64,000 bases of DNA from positions 789,250 to 853,249 of the forward strand of contig NZ_JAALLT010000001.1 of NCBI RefSeq assembly GCF_011059145.1. Direction: 5' to 3'. Positions within the stretch are counted from its first letter, which is position 1. Each line of letters opens with the position of its first letter. Below are positions 26,670-35,176 of the stretch, piece after piece. Origin of the DNA: Halalkalibaculum roseum. Lineage in GTDB: Bacteria > Bacteroidota > Rhodothermia > Balneolales > Balneolaceae. The position numbers and the translations under genes were made by a program. The notes below the pieces were generated by a model. It worked only from the letters and a program-made list of their open reading frames with translations. It did not search any database and was not told where the DNA came from.

Positions 26670-26926
26670 TTCTCGTCTAAATTGTATTCTGTGCTTCCTC
26701 CCTCATTAACCATCCGGTCAACGGCTTCACCCATTTTTTGCAACGGACTTTTTACATTCGCAATTGATTCTTTTGCTGTTTCTTCTTTAGGCTCGGTACC
26801 GTCAACTGTTTCTTCTGCGTTGTTATTTCGGCCGGAAGTGTGTCTATTGTGAGCTAATAAAGTTTCGTTTAGTATGGTCTGTGCCCCACTATCAAATAGA
26901 GCAAATAATGCTTTTTTTGAGTCCAT
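26666..26926 (-). CDS. Small hydrophilic protein, 86 residues
   Basis: A short soluble protein with a helical N-terminus (MDSKKALFALFDSGAQTIL), a charged, low-complexity middle (EETVDGTEPKEETAKES) and a helical end. There is no recognised domain, signal or membrane segment. Its reality is supported by the 4-base ATGA overlap with the SLBB-like gene and by the three-box motif upstream (last box about 205 bp away). Function unknown. Confidence 0.6.
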   Translation of the reverse strand: MDSKKALFALFDSGAQTILNETLLAHNRHTSGRNNNAEETVDGTEPKEETAKESIANVKSPLQKMGEAVDRMVNEGGSTEYNLDEK

Positions 26927-27130
26927 AATGTGTAATGAGTTATCTTATTTCAGTTTTTGCAGGCGGTAATAACAGCTAATACCGGCAGAACATGTATAAA
27001 TCTCTCCACTATAGCAGCCGGGATATAAATGGCTCAATAATCAAAATAGAGACTGTCAAATAGAGTGGATTTCACTCCATTTTCTCAAACTTGTACACAT
27101 CTATAATATCCCCTCTTTATGCCCCATAAA

Positions 27131-27167
27131 CGTTATAAGCTGAGGTAAAATGTTTACATATATTACA
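27131..27167 (-). promoter_or_regulatory. Three-box motif upstream of the 26666-26926 gene
   Basis: Boxes TGTAATATA, TGTAAA (+9) and TATAACG (+21). It lies 140 bp from the divergent copy at 27307-27344. Confidence 0.75.
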
Positions 27168-27306
27168 GTTTTGGGTAACTATTAGCGGAGACCGGCAAAT
27201 CCGTTGTTTGGTTCTTATCCGGAAATTTAGGGATTGCACCGGCTTCCCATGGCTTTTCAAAACACCGGGTAGAACTGTATAGAAAGGAGTAAAAGCCCGG
27301 GAGATC

Positions 27307-27344
27307 TGTGATATTTACAACTTATTTTCTGGATCATGTAATAT
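27307..27344 (+). promoter_or_regulatory. Three-box motif upstream of the 51-residue membrane protein gene
   Basis: Boxes TGTGATATT, TACAAC (+9) and TGTAAT (+21); about 140 bp before the ATG at 27483. Divergent from the copy at 27131-27167. Confidence 0.7.
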
Positions 27345-27482
27345 TGATCCGGTGAAATAATAATACCTTTCTAAATGAAGAAATACTTCTCCTTTGTCAG
27401 TTCTCTTTGCCCGGTTATTGATTTTAAAAAGAGATGGATAACATAATCCGGTAAGCCGGATTGCAATCTAAAAAAAGCTATT

Positions 27483-27638
27483 ATGGGAAATCTACTTTAT
27501 ATTATTGCCGTAATTTTAATAATCGGCTGGCTGGTTGGATTTATTGGATACAGTGCAGGTGGACTGATTCACGTATTACTTGTCATTGCCGTTATAGCAA
27601 TTTTATTACAGGTGATTCAAGGAAAAAAGATCTTTTAA
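27483..27638 (+). CDS. Small hydrophobic membrane protein, 51 residues (lmo0937-like)
   Basis: The frame starts MGNLLYIIAVILIIGWLVGF, continues with [20 protein letters not shown] and ends QGKKIF. Same length and most residues as the protein at 15409-15564, and related to the 54-residue one at 6897-7061. Two membrane helices with a GYSAGGLIH turn. It is alone on the plus strand behind its own three-box motif. Function unknown. Confidence 0.85.
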   Translation: MGNLLYIIAVILIIGWLVGFIGYSAGGLIHVLLVIAVIAILLQVIQGKKIF

Positions 27639-28326
27639 AAAATGCTCCCAGGAATATTACTATTTTGAACTCCAAGTCCACTTGTGGGTAATAAAGAGTG
27701 GATAATATTGAGCTCTTTAAAAGTCATGCTAATCTCATTGAGAGAGGCGTTGATATTTCTGCCTTTTCAAAATAATCCCTACCATGTCCATTTTATACTT
27801 GCACTTTGGATAAGTCGGTACGGGCTGACTTTTCCTCACATTTCAGAACTATTTTTTCAGTGTAACGGGCAGGTTTTTGCGATTGATTATGGCCTGTGTT
27901 AAACAAGGCTAGTCTTACGTCATTGATCAACTTTTAGGTCAATACTTAAGATAATTAGGTTATTAAGTGATTTGGTGACTGGGTTATGAGGCTATGAGTC
28001 TTTGAAAATCTTTCTATATCTATTACCGTTCAGCGTCTTTCACCCACCTAAGCTTTAGCGCAGGCGGGGCCTTTCCTCCGGTCTCCCTTTTTCCCTTATA
28101 CCCCTCTTACCTATATTCCTTTCGAATCTCTATAGCGTATACAGACCAATACTTATAAATGTGACGCAGCACTAATTAAACATGGCCGAAAGATTTAATG
28201 TAGGATACATATCTCATCTACCGTGGGTTCGGGGTAGGCAACTCCTACTCAACAAATCGTAAAAACACGATATTCAGGTTCTTCAACTATAAGAAAATTA
28301 ATATGTAGCAAACCCTTTACAGCGGT
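27639..28326. other. Intergenic region with dispersed repeat
   Basis: About 690 bases without a supported gene. It holds repeat copy B. A 72-codon plus-strand frame at 27684 has no homologue-like features and is not called. Confidence 0.4.
27910..28145 (-). repeat. Dispersed intergenic repeat, copy B
   Basis: On the minus strand it matches copy A at 10053-10361: AGAGATTCGAAAGGAAT, GGTAAGAGGGGTATA and GGAGACCGGAGGAAAGG first. About 110 bases later come TCACTTAATAACC and TAAGTATTGACCTAAAAGT, ending ACTAG. A shorter related stretch lies at 63733-63835. Confidence 0.55.
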
Positions 28327-28485
28327 TTAATGTTTGGCAATAATCCATACAGCATGAATTATTCCGGGAATGTAGCCAAGTATGGTCAGTATAACATTTA
28401 GCCAAAAAGCACCGGTTAATCCAACTTCTAAAAAAACTCCGAGAGGAGGAAGAATAACAGCAAAAATAATTTTTAGTATATCCAT
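28327..28485 (-). CDS. YqaE/Pmp3-family membrane protein, 52 residues
   Basis: The minus-strand frame MDILKIIFAVILPPLGVFLE and then GLTGAFWLNVILTILGYIPG, IIHAVWIIAKH matches the UPF0057 (YqaE/Pmp3) pattern: two membrane helices, the PPLGV turn in the first, and LGYIPGIIHA in the second. In yeast and plants these proteins keep membrane potential under salt and cold stress; bacterial members are stress-induced. It sits next to other stress-type small membrane proteins. No convincing three-box motif upstream (the best has 20-bp spacing and a poor first box). Confidence 0.92.
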   Translation of the reverse strand: MDILKIIFAVILPPLGVFLEVGLTGAFWLNVILTILGYIPGIIHAVWIIAKH

Positions 28486-28707
28486 GTTTTTTTATTTGAT
28501 TATTTATTATTTCAAATAAAAGTTAAGCTCTTCAGACTACCGACCAAGATTATTGTGAAAGAAGTTACTCTTCATTCACAACTGCCAAAATCTACTTTGC
28601 TGCTCACATTTTTTATCTATTGTTTGCAACATTAATCTGCAGGTCTTGGGAAATAATCATTAGCCAAAATGCAGCAGGTTTGCTAATAGACAGTCTTACG
28701 AACGTAG

Positions 28708-29361
28708 TCACATACCGCTTCCGCTTTGGGCCATTTCATTGCGTGCACTTTGAATAATGCTTTGAACATTGTGCATAGCATGTTGCAGGCTGTCACCTTC
28801 GCTTATAACCCGGCGTGAAATCGGCGCAATAGCGGTCACCCCTTTTGTCGAAAGATCATTGGAAAGAAACCTCTGAATCTCTGTGACATCCAGAACGTAC
28901 GCTTTAAAGTTGTCTTTAATACTGTTACTCTTAACAGAAATTTGGCTGTAAACATCACCCAGTATTGATCGGCGCTGGTTGCTCAGTTGCTGTATTTGCG
29001 GATTATTATATTCGTTTCCTTCTTTTTGCCATTCCTCAAAATAATCGGTGCCTCTGGCGGTGAGTTCGTCGGCATGACGGGTAAACTTGGTCTCGGTATC
29101 AACTATTTGGGCTACGTTATTTGAAAAGATTTCCAGAGCCTTCTTCAGGTCGGGTTGACCGGGCCTGATAAGATCACCCAGCGCGGCATTGGTGGCTTCC
29201 AGCTGCAGGATCGCCGATGTTATATCATCGTCCATGGTTTGCAGCGAGACCCGGGTCTCATTGGAGCGCTCCATACCCGTTGACTGGCAACCGGCGGTCA
29301 TTATTAGGCCGGAGATAAGTACGGACAAAACAAAATGATATATTTGCCTGGTCGGAGTCAT
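28708..29361 (-). CDS. Stress-type lipoprotein, DUF2959-like, paralogue 2
   Basis: Start at MTPTRQIYHF, giving a lipoprotein signal (lipobox TAGC near 25); an upstream ATG 13 codons earlier is open but adds a hydrophilic stub. The mature protein parallels paralogue 1 at 25305-25955 nearly residue by residue: MERSNETRVSLQTMDDDI, IRPGQPDLKKALEIFSNNV, GTDYFEEWQKEGNEYNNPQ and SNDLSTKGVTAIAPISRRV. All-helical periplasmic protein. Under its own three-box motif (last box 65 bp upstream), so both paralogues appear co-regulated. Function unknown. Confidence 0.75.
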   Translation of the reverse strand: MTPTRQIYHFVLSVLISGLIMTAGCQSTGMERSNETRVSLQTMDDDITSAILQLEATNAALGDLIRPGQPDLKKALEIFSNNVAQIVDTETKFTRHADELTARGTDYFEEWQKEGNEYNNPQIQQLSNQRRSILGDVYSQISVKSNSIKDNFKAYVLDVTEIQRFLSNDLSTKGVTAIAPISRRVISEGDSLQHAMHNVQSIIQSARNEMAQSGSGM

Positions 29362-29425
29362 GGTATGCTCCCTTTTATGGGTATTAATTACAGTTAACAA
29401 AAGGTCGCTATTTTAAGCCTGATAA

Positions 29426-29463
29426 GCTTTATACGAATCCAAAAAAAGGTTACATATATCGCT
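29426..29463 (-). promoter_or_regulatory. Three-box motif upstream of DUF2959-like paralogue 2
   Basis: Boxes AGCGATATA, TGTAAC (+9) and TATAAA (+21), 65 bp before the start codon. Confidence 0.65.
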
Positions 29464-29545
29464 GATTTCCGGAAAGGAAGAAAGGAATAATGTTTTGGTC
29501 ACCATGTACAGAACTTACGAGCAACGTCCAACTGCACAGATATAT

Positions 29546-32500
29546 TCATCTTATAGATTCTAGCGGAAATGTACACCTCACACAAATTGTAAAATCCTCG
29601 GAGTCGGGTAGCCTGTCAATGGCAAAAGTTCCTCCGAGCAATTCCACCCGGTGGCCGATAATTCGCAATCCCATCCCCTTACTGTTTGTTTCCTCGGGTG
29701 AAAATCCTTTGCCATCATCTTTGATTTCCAATTTAAATTGGTCTTTTTGTTGCTTTGTGACCACCAATATTCGTTTTGCTTTTCCATGGGTAGCAGCATT
29801 TTTAATTGCTTCCCGGGTAATATTATATAAGCTGGAGGAAAGCTCTCTATTATTAATTTTATCCAAAATTTTATTAGCTTTCAGGGTGCATTTTATATTA
29901 TGTATTCTCTGTGACCGTCTCATGAGAAGGGTAAAGGCATGCGATATCCCTTCCTCCTCAACATCAATAGGAATAATATCATGACTTAGCTCCCGTATGT
30001 TATCAATTTCAAGATCTACCAGAGATTTAATTTTATCAAGCATATCAGATGCATTAGTCTGATTCGTGACTGAGAGTTCATCATTAAGATCACTTAAAAT
30101 CATTTTGATATAGGCAAGATTCTGAGCAAGTGTGTCATGGAGGTATCCACCAAGTTCCCAGCGCTGTGACATGCTGTTGCTTAAGATCTGTTTCTGCAAA
30201 TCGGTACTTCTTTCCACTTCTTTTTTAAGCTGCTTATTGATTTTTAAAAGTTTTTGATCAGCTTGCTTACGTTCAATAGCCGATCCAATAATGTTTGTAA
30301 TAATTTTGATAAAATTTATATCGAACTTTGAAAAATCTTTGGGTTCTTTGGCATAGAGGGATAATACCCCAAGGTTTTTTTCTCTACCCCCAATGTTAAT
30401 TTGTAAGCCGGAAGTAACCTCATACTTATCAAGCAGGGGTATTTTGTTATACCGCTGTTCGTTATGATAGTCTTCAGTAATCAATGGCTCTGATAGTGTT
30501 AAGGCATAACCGACGTCCCAATCGGTATCCAATTCGATGGTTGTTTTGTCTGGTGTACCATCTTCTAAATTACTGCTGATCAACGTCAAGTAATCTTTTT
30601 GATTATCAATTGAGAAGACGAAACAGTAATCGAATCCGGTAATATGACGAATGTTTTCTATTGCTTTTCCAATTATGCTATTCAGCTCATCTTCCTGCAG
30701 CGTAAATATGCCCAACTCTGAGATTATTTCTTGCCGCTCTGCCCGTTGCTTAAGCTTTTCTTCTGCTTCTTTAAGCTGCGTGACGTCCACGAGTGTAAGT
30801 ACTACCCCATCGATGATGTCATTTACCGAGCGGTATGGACGTAGGCGCATGATATATTGATTCCCTTTTTCATCCTGTACAATCTTTTTGATTGGTTGCA
30901 GGCTTTCGGTTACCCGGTCGATATCGGCCTGTATTGAATCATAGTTGAGTTGATGGGTGACATGACTAAAAGGCCGTCCCGTATCGGAGGCAATCAGATT
31001 AAAAAGATCGGTAGCCGAAGACGTATAAAATTGCAAACGATTATTGCTATCAATAAAGAGCGTAGCAATATCGGTGGATTCCATCAGGTTCTTGAGATTG
31101 CTATTGGCCTCGTTGAGTTTTTCAATTTTGTGTTCTAGTTCAGTATTTACGCTCTTGAGTTCTTCATTAACCGATTGCAGTTCTTCTTTGCTGGTTTCAA
31201 GCTGTTCTGTTGTTGATCGCAGCTCTTCATTCATCGACTGCAGTTCCTCGTTGGAAGCCTGAAGTTCTTCATTCGAGGTTTCATATTCTTCGATAGTAAC
31301 ATGAAGTTGTTCTTTGGTATGCTCCAGCTCATTTTCCAAAGCCGCAATAATGTCTGACTCCTCCGCTGCCTCCGAATCTACATGTTCAACCTTTTGTGGA
31401 TGACTGTTAGTCTCATCAGGTTCTTCCATAAAGACGACATGCAGCAATCCTTCAGAGAAATTCGGTTCGGATATCCTTCGTACTATAATGTTGTAATAAT
31501 GGTAGCTGCCCTCGATATTGAGCCTGACTTTTTTGGAGGCTGGTGTAGTAGCATCTTGTTTCACCTGGAACAATAGGCGACTCAGAACTTTTCGCAGATC
31601 AGGGATGACCATATTCAGGATCTTTTGGCTGGGTTCACCGCCCGAATATTTCAGGAATCGTTCAATATCAGAGGTAGAATGAAGAACCTCATAATTCTTA
31701 TTGATAATGACGCTTGCCGGTTCAAACTGTTTAAATAAAAGTCGTTGGTGGAGATCCTCAATATTACTTTGTTTCTTATTATTTATTTCTGACTGGCGGT
31801 GAGAAGTAGGGACATCAGATTGCTTTGATAAGGGGTAACGAGGCAGCCGGACATGAGATTTTGAAACCGTACTCTGTTGATAAATCTGGTTTTTTTTGTC
31901 AATTGAATTGAACAGGTCTGTAGCTTCCAGTATAGAATCAGACATACCCAGAAATAGCCATTTCCCAGGTTTCAAGGCATAATGAAACAGGTTGAATACC
32001 TCCGATTGCAAATCGCGATTCAGATAAATCAAGAGGTTCCGGCAGCTGATAAGGTCAAGTTTAGAAAAGGGAGGGTCCTTAAGCAGGTTGTGAGCGGCAA
32101 ACAGTATCATGTTGCTTATATTTTGGTTTACACAATACTGCGGTCCTTCTTTTTTGAAATATTGATGCAAACGATCAATTGAAATATCAGCTACAATAGA
32201 TTCGTTGTAGCACCCTTTTCGTGCAATAACCAACGCTTTTTCATCAATATCGGTTGCAAAGATCTGAATTTGTGGCGGGTTACTGAGAGTTTGAGCATGT
32301 TCATGAAGTAACATGGCGAGAGAGTAAGCTTCTTCCCCTGTGGCACAGCCGGGCACCCAGACGCGTACGCTATCTTTTGAGTCCTTGTCTTCAAAAAGTT
32401 TGGGAATAATTGTTTCCTTTAGTGAACTAAAAGCATCGGGATCACGAAAAAAATTAGTAACGCTGATAAGTAAATCCTTGAATAACTCTTTAACTTCAGG

Positions 32501-33310
32501 CGGATGTTCGGTGACATACTCTAAATAATCAGGAAGGGAATTTATACGGTTTACCCGCATACGGCGTTCAATTCTGCGAAGTATAGACGATCGTTTGTAT
32601 TGGGTAAAATCATGACCCATTTTCATATTTACTTTCTCAAAGATTTTACCAAGAACCTTTGTTTCACGTTCAGGAAGTTCTCCGGAATCAGAAATTTTAA
32701 CCCTTCTAAGACTTTCCTGGTATTCCTTAAGCTTCGCGGGAATTTCTTTAACAGGCAATGTCACATCCACCATACCCGTTTGCACGGCATTATATGGCAT
32801 GGCATTATAGCCAGCCTCTTCAATGGCTTGTGCGATAACAATACCACCGTTTTCCTTTATGGTTTTAAGCCCAACAGCTCCGTCGCTGCCGGTTCCCGAT
32901 AAAATTACACAGGCAGAGTATGTACCCTTAGCTTCGCCGAGCGAACGAAAAAACAGATCAATCGTTGTAAGCTTTTTATTACTCGTATTGACGGCTGTTA
33001 ACACCAGGTGCTGATTCTCTATAGATAAAAGTTTGCCCGGGGGGATAATATAAACGTGATTAGGCTTTATCTTTGTCTTTTTGGTGATTTGTGATACCTG
33101 CAGGGAAGTATGTTCCTGTAACAGGGGGGCCATGCTGCTTTCATGGTCAGGTGAGAGGTGAATAATAACTACAAAAGCCATTCCCGTTGAATCGGGCATG
33201 GCATCAAAAAATGCTTCCAAAGCCTCCAGTCCGCCGGCAGAAGCACCCAGTCCAACTACCAGAAGATCCCTGTTCTCATCATTATGTGAATCTTCTTCAT
33301 GCACTGCCAT
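29546..33310 (-). CDS. CheB-CheR-PAS-GAF hybrid sensor histidine kinase
   Basis: A 1254-residue cytosolic signalling protein. An N-terminal CheB-type methylesterase comes first (about 1-200: VVGLGASAGGLEAL, ILSGTGSDGAVGL). Then a CheR-type methyltransferase (about 215-475: FFRDPDAF, WVPGCATGEEAYS, FATDIDEKAL, ISCRNLLIYL). A long coiled coil of EELQ-type heptads (about 650-735) leads to a PAS domain (about 740-850) and a GAF domain (about 870-1020). A kinase core with LGGYLHDTLAQNL (histidine near 1056, HisKA_3-like) and an HATPase ending (NAATHGKA, DDGKGF, GMGLRIIGHRVE) completes it. Such fusions are not chemotaxis enzymes but stress sensors. It is divergent from a LuxR-type regulator 194 bp away, its likely partner. 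Confidence 0.93.
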   Translation of the reverse strand: MAVHEEDSHNDENRDLLVVGLGASAGGLEALEAFFDAMPDSTGMAFVVIIHLSPDHESSMAPLLQEHTSLQVSQITKKTKIKPNHVYIIPPGKLLSIENQHLVLTAVNTSNKKLTTIDLFFRSLGEAKGTYSACVILSGTGSDGAVGLKTIKENGGIVIAQAIEEAGYNAMPYNAVQTGMVDVTLPVKEIPAKLKEYQESLRRVKISDSGELPERETKVLGKIFEKVNMKMGHDFTQYKRSSILRRIERRMRVNRINSLPDYLEYVTEHPPEVKELFKDLLISVTNFFRDPDAFSSLKETIIPKLFEDKDSKDSVRVWVPGCATGEEAYSLAMLLHEHAQTLSNPPQIQIFATDIDEKALVIARKGCYNESIVADISIDRLHQYFKKEGPQYCVNQNISNMILFAAHNLLKDPPFSKLDLISCRNLLIYLNRDLQSEVFNLFHYALKPGKWLFLGMSDSILEATDLFNSIDKKNQIYQQSTVSKSHVRLPRYPLSKQSDVPTSHRQSEINNKKQSNIEDLHQRLLFKQFEPASVIINKNYEVLHSTSDIERFLKYSGGEPSQKILNMVIPDLRKVLSRLLFQVKQDATTPASKKVRLNIEGSYHYYNIIVRRISEPNFSEGLLHVVFMEEPDETNSHPQKVEHVDSEAAEESDIIAALENELEHTKEQLHVTIEEYETSNEELQASNEELQSMNEELRSTTEQLETSKEELQSVNEELKSVNTELEHKIEKLNEANSNLKNLMESTDIATLFIDSNNRLQFYTSSATDLFNLIASDTGRPFSHVTHQLNYDSIQADIDRVTESLQPIKKIVQDEKGNQYIMRLRPYRSVNDIIDGVVLTLVDVTQLKEAEEKLKQRAERQEIISELGIFTLQEDELNSIIGKAIENIRHITGFDYCFVFSIDNQKDYLTLISSNLEDGTPDKTTIELDTDWDVGYALTLSEPLITEDYHNEQRYNKIPLLDKYEVTSGLQINIGGREKNLGVLSLYAKEPKDFSKFDINFIKIITNIIGSAIERKQADQKLLKINKQLKKEVERSTDLQKQILSNSMSQRWELGGYLHDTLAQNLAYIKMILSDLNDELSVTNQTNASDMLDKIKSLVDLEIDNIRELSHDIIPIDVEEEGISHAFTLLMRRSQRIHNIKCTLKANKILDKINNRELSSSLYNITREAIKNAATHGKAKRILVVTKQQKDQFKLEIKDDGKGFSPEETNSKGMGLRIIGHRVELLGGTFAIDRLPDSEDFTICVRCTFPLESIR

Positions 33311-33504
33311 TGAGCAAGCCTTTATTTTTAAAAGAGAAAGGATATAATATTTTGAGATTAGACCTTATAATATTGGTATCCCAAACTTCATTTCTTTTTT
33401 TATTCTTATCTGTTAATATCAATATAATTGTAGAGTTTAAGAAGTGTTGTTTTATAATTTTAAATTGCACACACTCAGTAATAAGATATTTAAGAATATG
33501 ATAA

Positions 33505-34140
33505 ATGATTAAAGTAGTAATCGCTGATGACCACCCCTTTATCCGAGAGGGAATAAAAAAAATTGTCAACGGAAAGACTGATTTGGAAGTAGTCGGTGAG
33601 GCCGAAAATGGGAATGAATTATTGGATATCCTTGAAAGTAAGAAGCCTAATATTTTGGTATTAGATATTACGATGCCCGGTCAGAGCGGACTCGAACTGC
33701 TTAAGCGTATCACCAAATTATATCCTGAAATACCGGTACTAATTTTAAGTATACATTCGGAAGAACGGTTTGCCATACGTGCTTTAAAAGCTGGAGCGTA
33801 TGGTTATTTAACTAAAACAAGCATTTCTGAAGAGTTGATAAAAGCCATCCGTAAAATTACTGTTGAAAATCGAAAATACATTACTTCGGCAGTAGCCGAG
33901 CAGCTTGCCTCACAAGTTGGTATCAATAAAGATAACCCGTTGCATAAAAAACTATCTGATCGAGAATTTCAGGTTCTTTGCATGATTGCCAGCGGTATGA
34001 AAGTGACCGCTATCGCTAAGGATCTTGCGTTGAGCCCCCAAACGATCCATACCTATCGTTCCCGTATCAAAGAGAAAATGAATTTGAGTTCAAATGTAGA
34101 AATGACAAGGTATGCCATTGAAAATAATTTAATCGAGTAG
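33505..34140 (+). CDS. NarL/FixJ-type response regulator
   Basis: A 211-residue protein: receiver domain with acidic pair D8-D9, phosphoacceptor D54 in LVLDITMPG and conserved lysine in YLTKTS (near 106). A LuxR-type DNA-binding domain follows (LSDREFQVLCMIASGMKV, LALSPQTIHTYRSRIKEKM). It is the natural partner of the divergent CheB-CheR kinase, whose HisKA_3-type core usually pairs with this class. Its target sites are unknown. It is one candidate for the reader of the three-box motif found in the region, though LuxR-type sites are usually inverted rather than direct repeats. Confidence 0.95.
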   Translation: MIKVVIADDHPFIREGIKKIVNGKTDLEVVGEAENGNELLDILESKKPNILVLDITMPGQSGLELLKRITKLYPEIPVLILSIHSEERFAIRALKAGAYGYLTKTSISEELIKAIRKITVENRKYITSAVAEQLASQVGINKDNPLHKKLSDREFQVLCMIASGMKVTAIAKDLALSPQTIHTYRSRIKEKMNLSSNVEMTRYAIENNLIE

Positions 34141-34528
34141 AGTGGCCTAAATAGCAATTCGTTAATTTGGTCCTCTTTCGGTTAACCCACTCTAACACAT
34201 CAGGTTGATTTTTTTAAAAAAGGTGTCCGGATAATCTTGTCTGTCTGTGTTCCGGTCAATCTGGAAATTTGATCACACCTTATGCCCATCAGTTTTTTGT
34301 AATAATAATTATTACGAATAAATAGCAATATTTATTACATGGGGTCTAGCTGAAGGTTTATACCTTTATATAAACTCTAATTGCTGCTTCTAAGTAGCAA
34401 GTCTATCCGACGGAATGCTTGCAAGGATACCGGATTAGAAATAATGCAGAACAATATGAATTTGAGTAATTCTACATAGATGTGCTCTTTCTATTTTTTT
34501 CTTGCTCAGGGGTTAAAAACAAGACATT
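34141..34528. other. Upstream region of AraC-type gene 1
   Basis: About 390 bases without a gene. The only notable element is the palindrome at 34299-34315. Confidence 0.35.
34299..34315. promoter_or_regulatory. Perfect palindrome, possible operator
   Basis: GTAATAATAATTATTAC is an 8-bp perfect inverted repeat around one base, 214 bp before the AraC-type gene. Similar TTATTACA sequence follows 20 bp later. It may be a regulator site, but AT-rich palindromes also occur by chance. Confidence 0.35.
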
Positions 34529-35089
34529 ATGAAACTATATATTAAATATATGGTAAGCCTGCGCTGCAAGATGTTCGTTAAGGATGAGCTAAAAAAGCTG
34601 GACATTAATTGTGTTTCGGTCGACCTCGGTGTTGTAGAAATTCAGGGTGAGGTTACCGATAAGCAGCTTGAAATTTTCTCGAATAACCTAAAAAAAGCAG
34701 GTCTGGAGTTGCTCGATGATAAAAAGAACATTCTGGTCGAAAAAATAAAAAGCGTGATTGTGGAGATGATCCACTACGAGGATGAGGTTCCCAGGGTTAA
34801 TGATTCCGATTATATCAGCGAAAAACTGGGCTATGATTATACCTACCTCTCAAATACCTTTTCGGAAGTAAAAGGAATTACCATTCAGCAGTATATTATT
34901 ATGCACAAAATTGAGCGTGCCAAGGAGCTGCTGTTGTATGACGAGCTGACCCTTACCGAAATAGCCTATAAACTACACTACAGCAGCGTTGCCCATCTGT
35001 CGAACCAGTTTAAAAAGATTACCGGCCTTACGCCCACCTATTTTAAGGAGCTGAAAGAGAAACGGGATAAAAATCTTGAGGATCTGTGA
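34529..35089 (+). CDS. Short AraC-family transcriptional regulator 1
   Basis: A 186-residue protein. Residues 1-70 form a small alpha/beta domain (YIKYMVSLRCKMFVKDELKK, VVEIQGEVTDKQLEIFSNNL) that resembles a ferredoxin-like sensor fold. Residues about 85-180 form the AraC domain with two helix-turn-helix units (DYISEKLGYDYTYLSNTFSE; LTLTEIAYKLHYSSVAHLSN) and the closing KKITGLTPTYFKEL. A paralogue lies at 52836-53405. AraC proteins usually bind two direct repeats about 21 bp apart, the same spacing as boxes 2 and 3 of the motif. The last codons overlap the three-box motif that drives the next gene. Confidence 0.9.
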   Translation: MKLYIKYMVSLRCKMFVKDELKKLDINCVSVDLGVVEIQGEVTDKQLEIFSNNLKKAGLELLDDKKNILVEKIKSVIVEMIHYEDEVPRVNDSDYISEKLGYDYTYLSNTFSEVKGITIQQYIIMHKIERAKELLLYDELTLTEIAYKLHYSSVAHLSNQFKKITGLTPTYFKELKEKRDKNLEDL

Positions 35090-35122
35090 TATATATAACT
35101 CTTTAAAAAGAGTATATAATGC
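35085..35122 (+). promoter_or_regulatory. Three-box motif upstream of the PGI-domain gene
   Basis: Boxes TGTGATATA, TATAAC (+9) and TATAAT (+21), with the last box 62 bp before the start. The first box overlaps the stop codon of the AraC-type gene, so the motif starts inside coding DNA. Confidence 0.75.
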
Positions 35123-35176
35123 TTGGTCTGTTGAAAGTGCCCATCTTGCCTTTACAATTCTAATAAATCCGGGCAT

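Noticed and set aside
27684-27902. Plus-strand frame of 72 codons after the small membrane protein
   Set aside because: No domain, signal or conserved context; it ends at dispersed repeat copy B.
28600-28660. Three-box motif before the YqaE-type gene
   Set aside because: TGCAAA and TGTGAG are 20 bp apart and there is no box 1.
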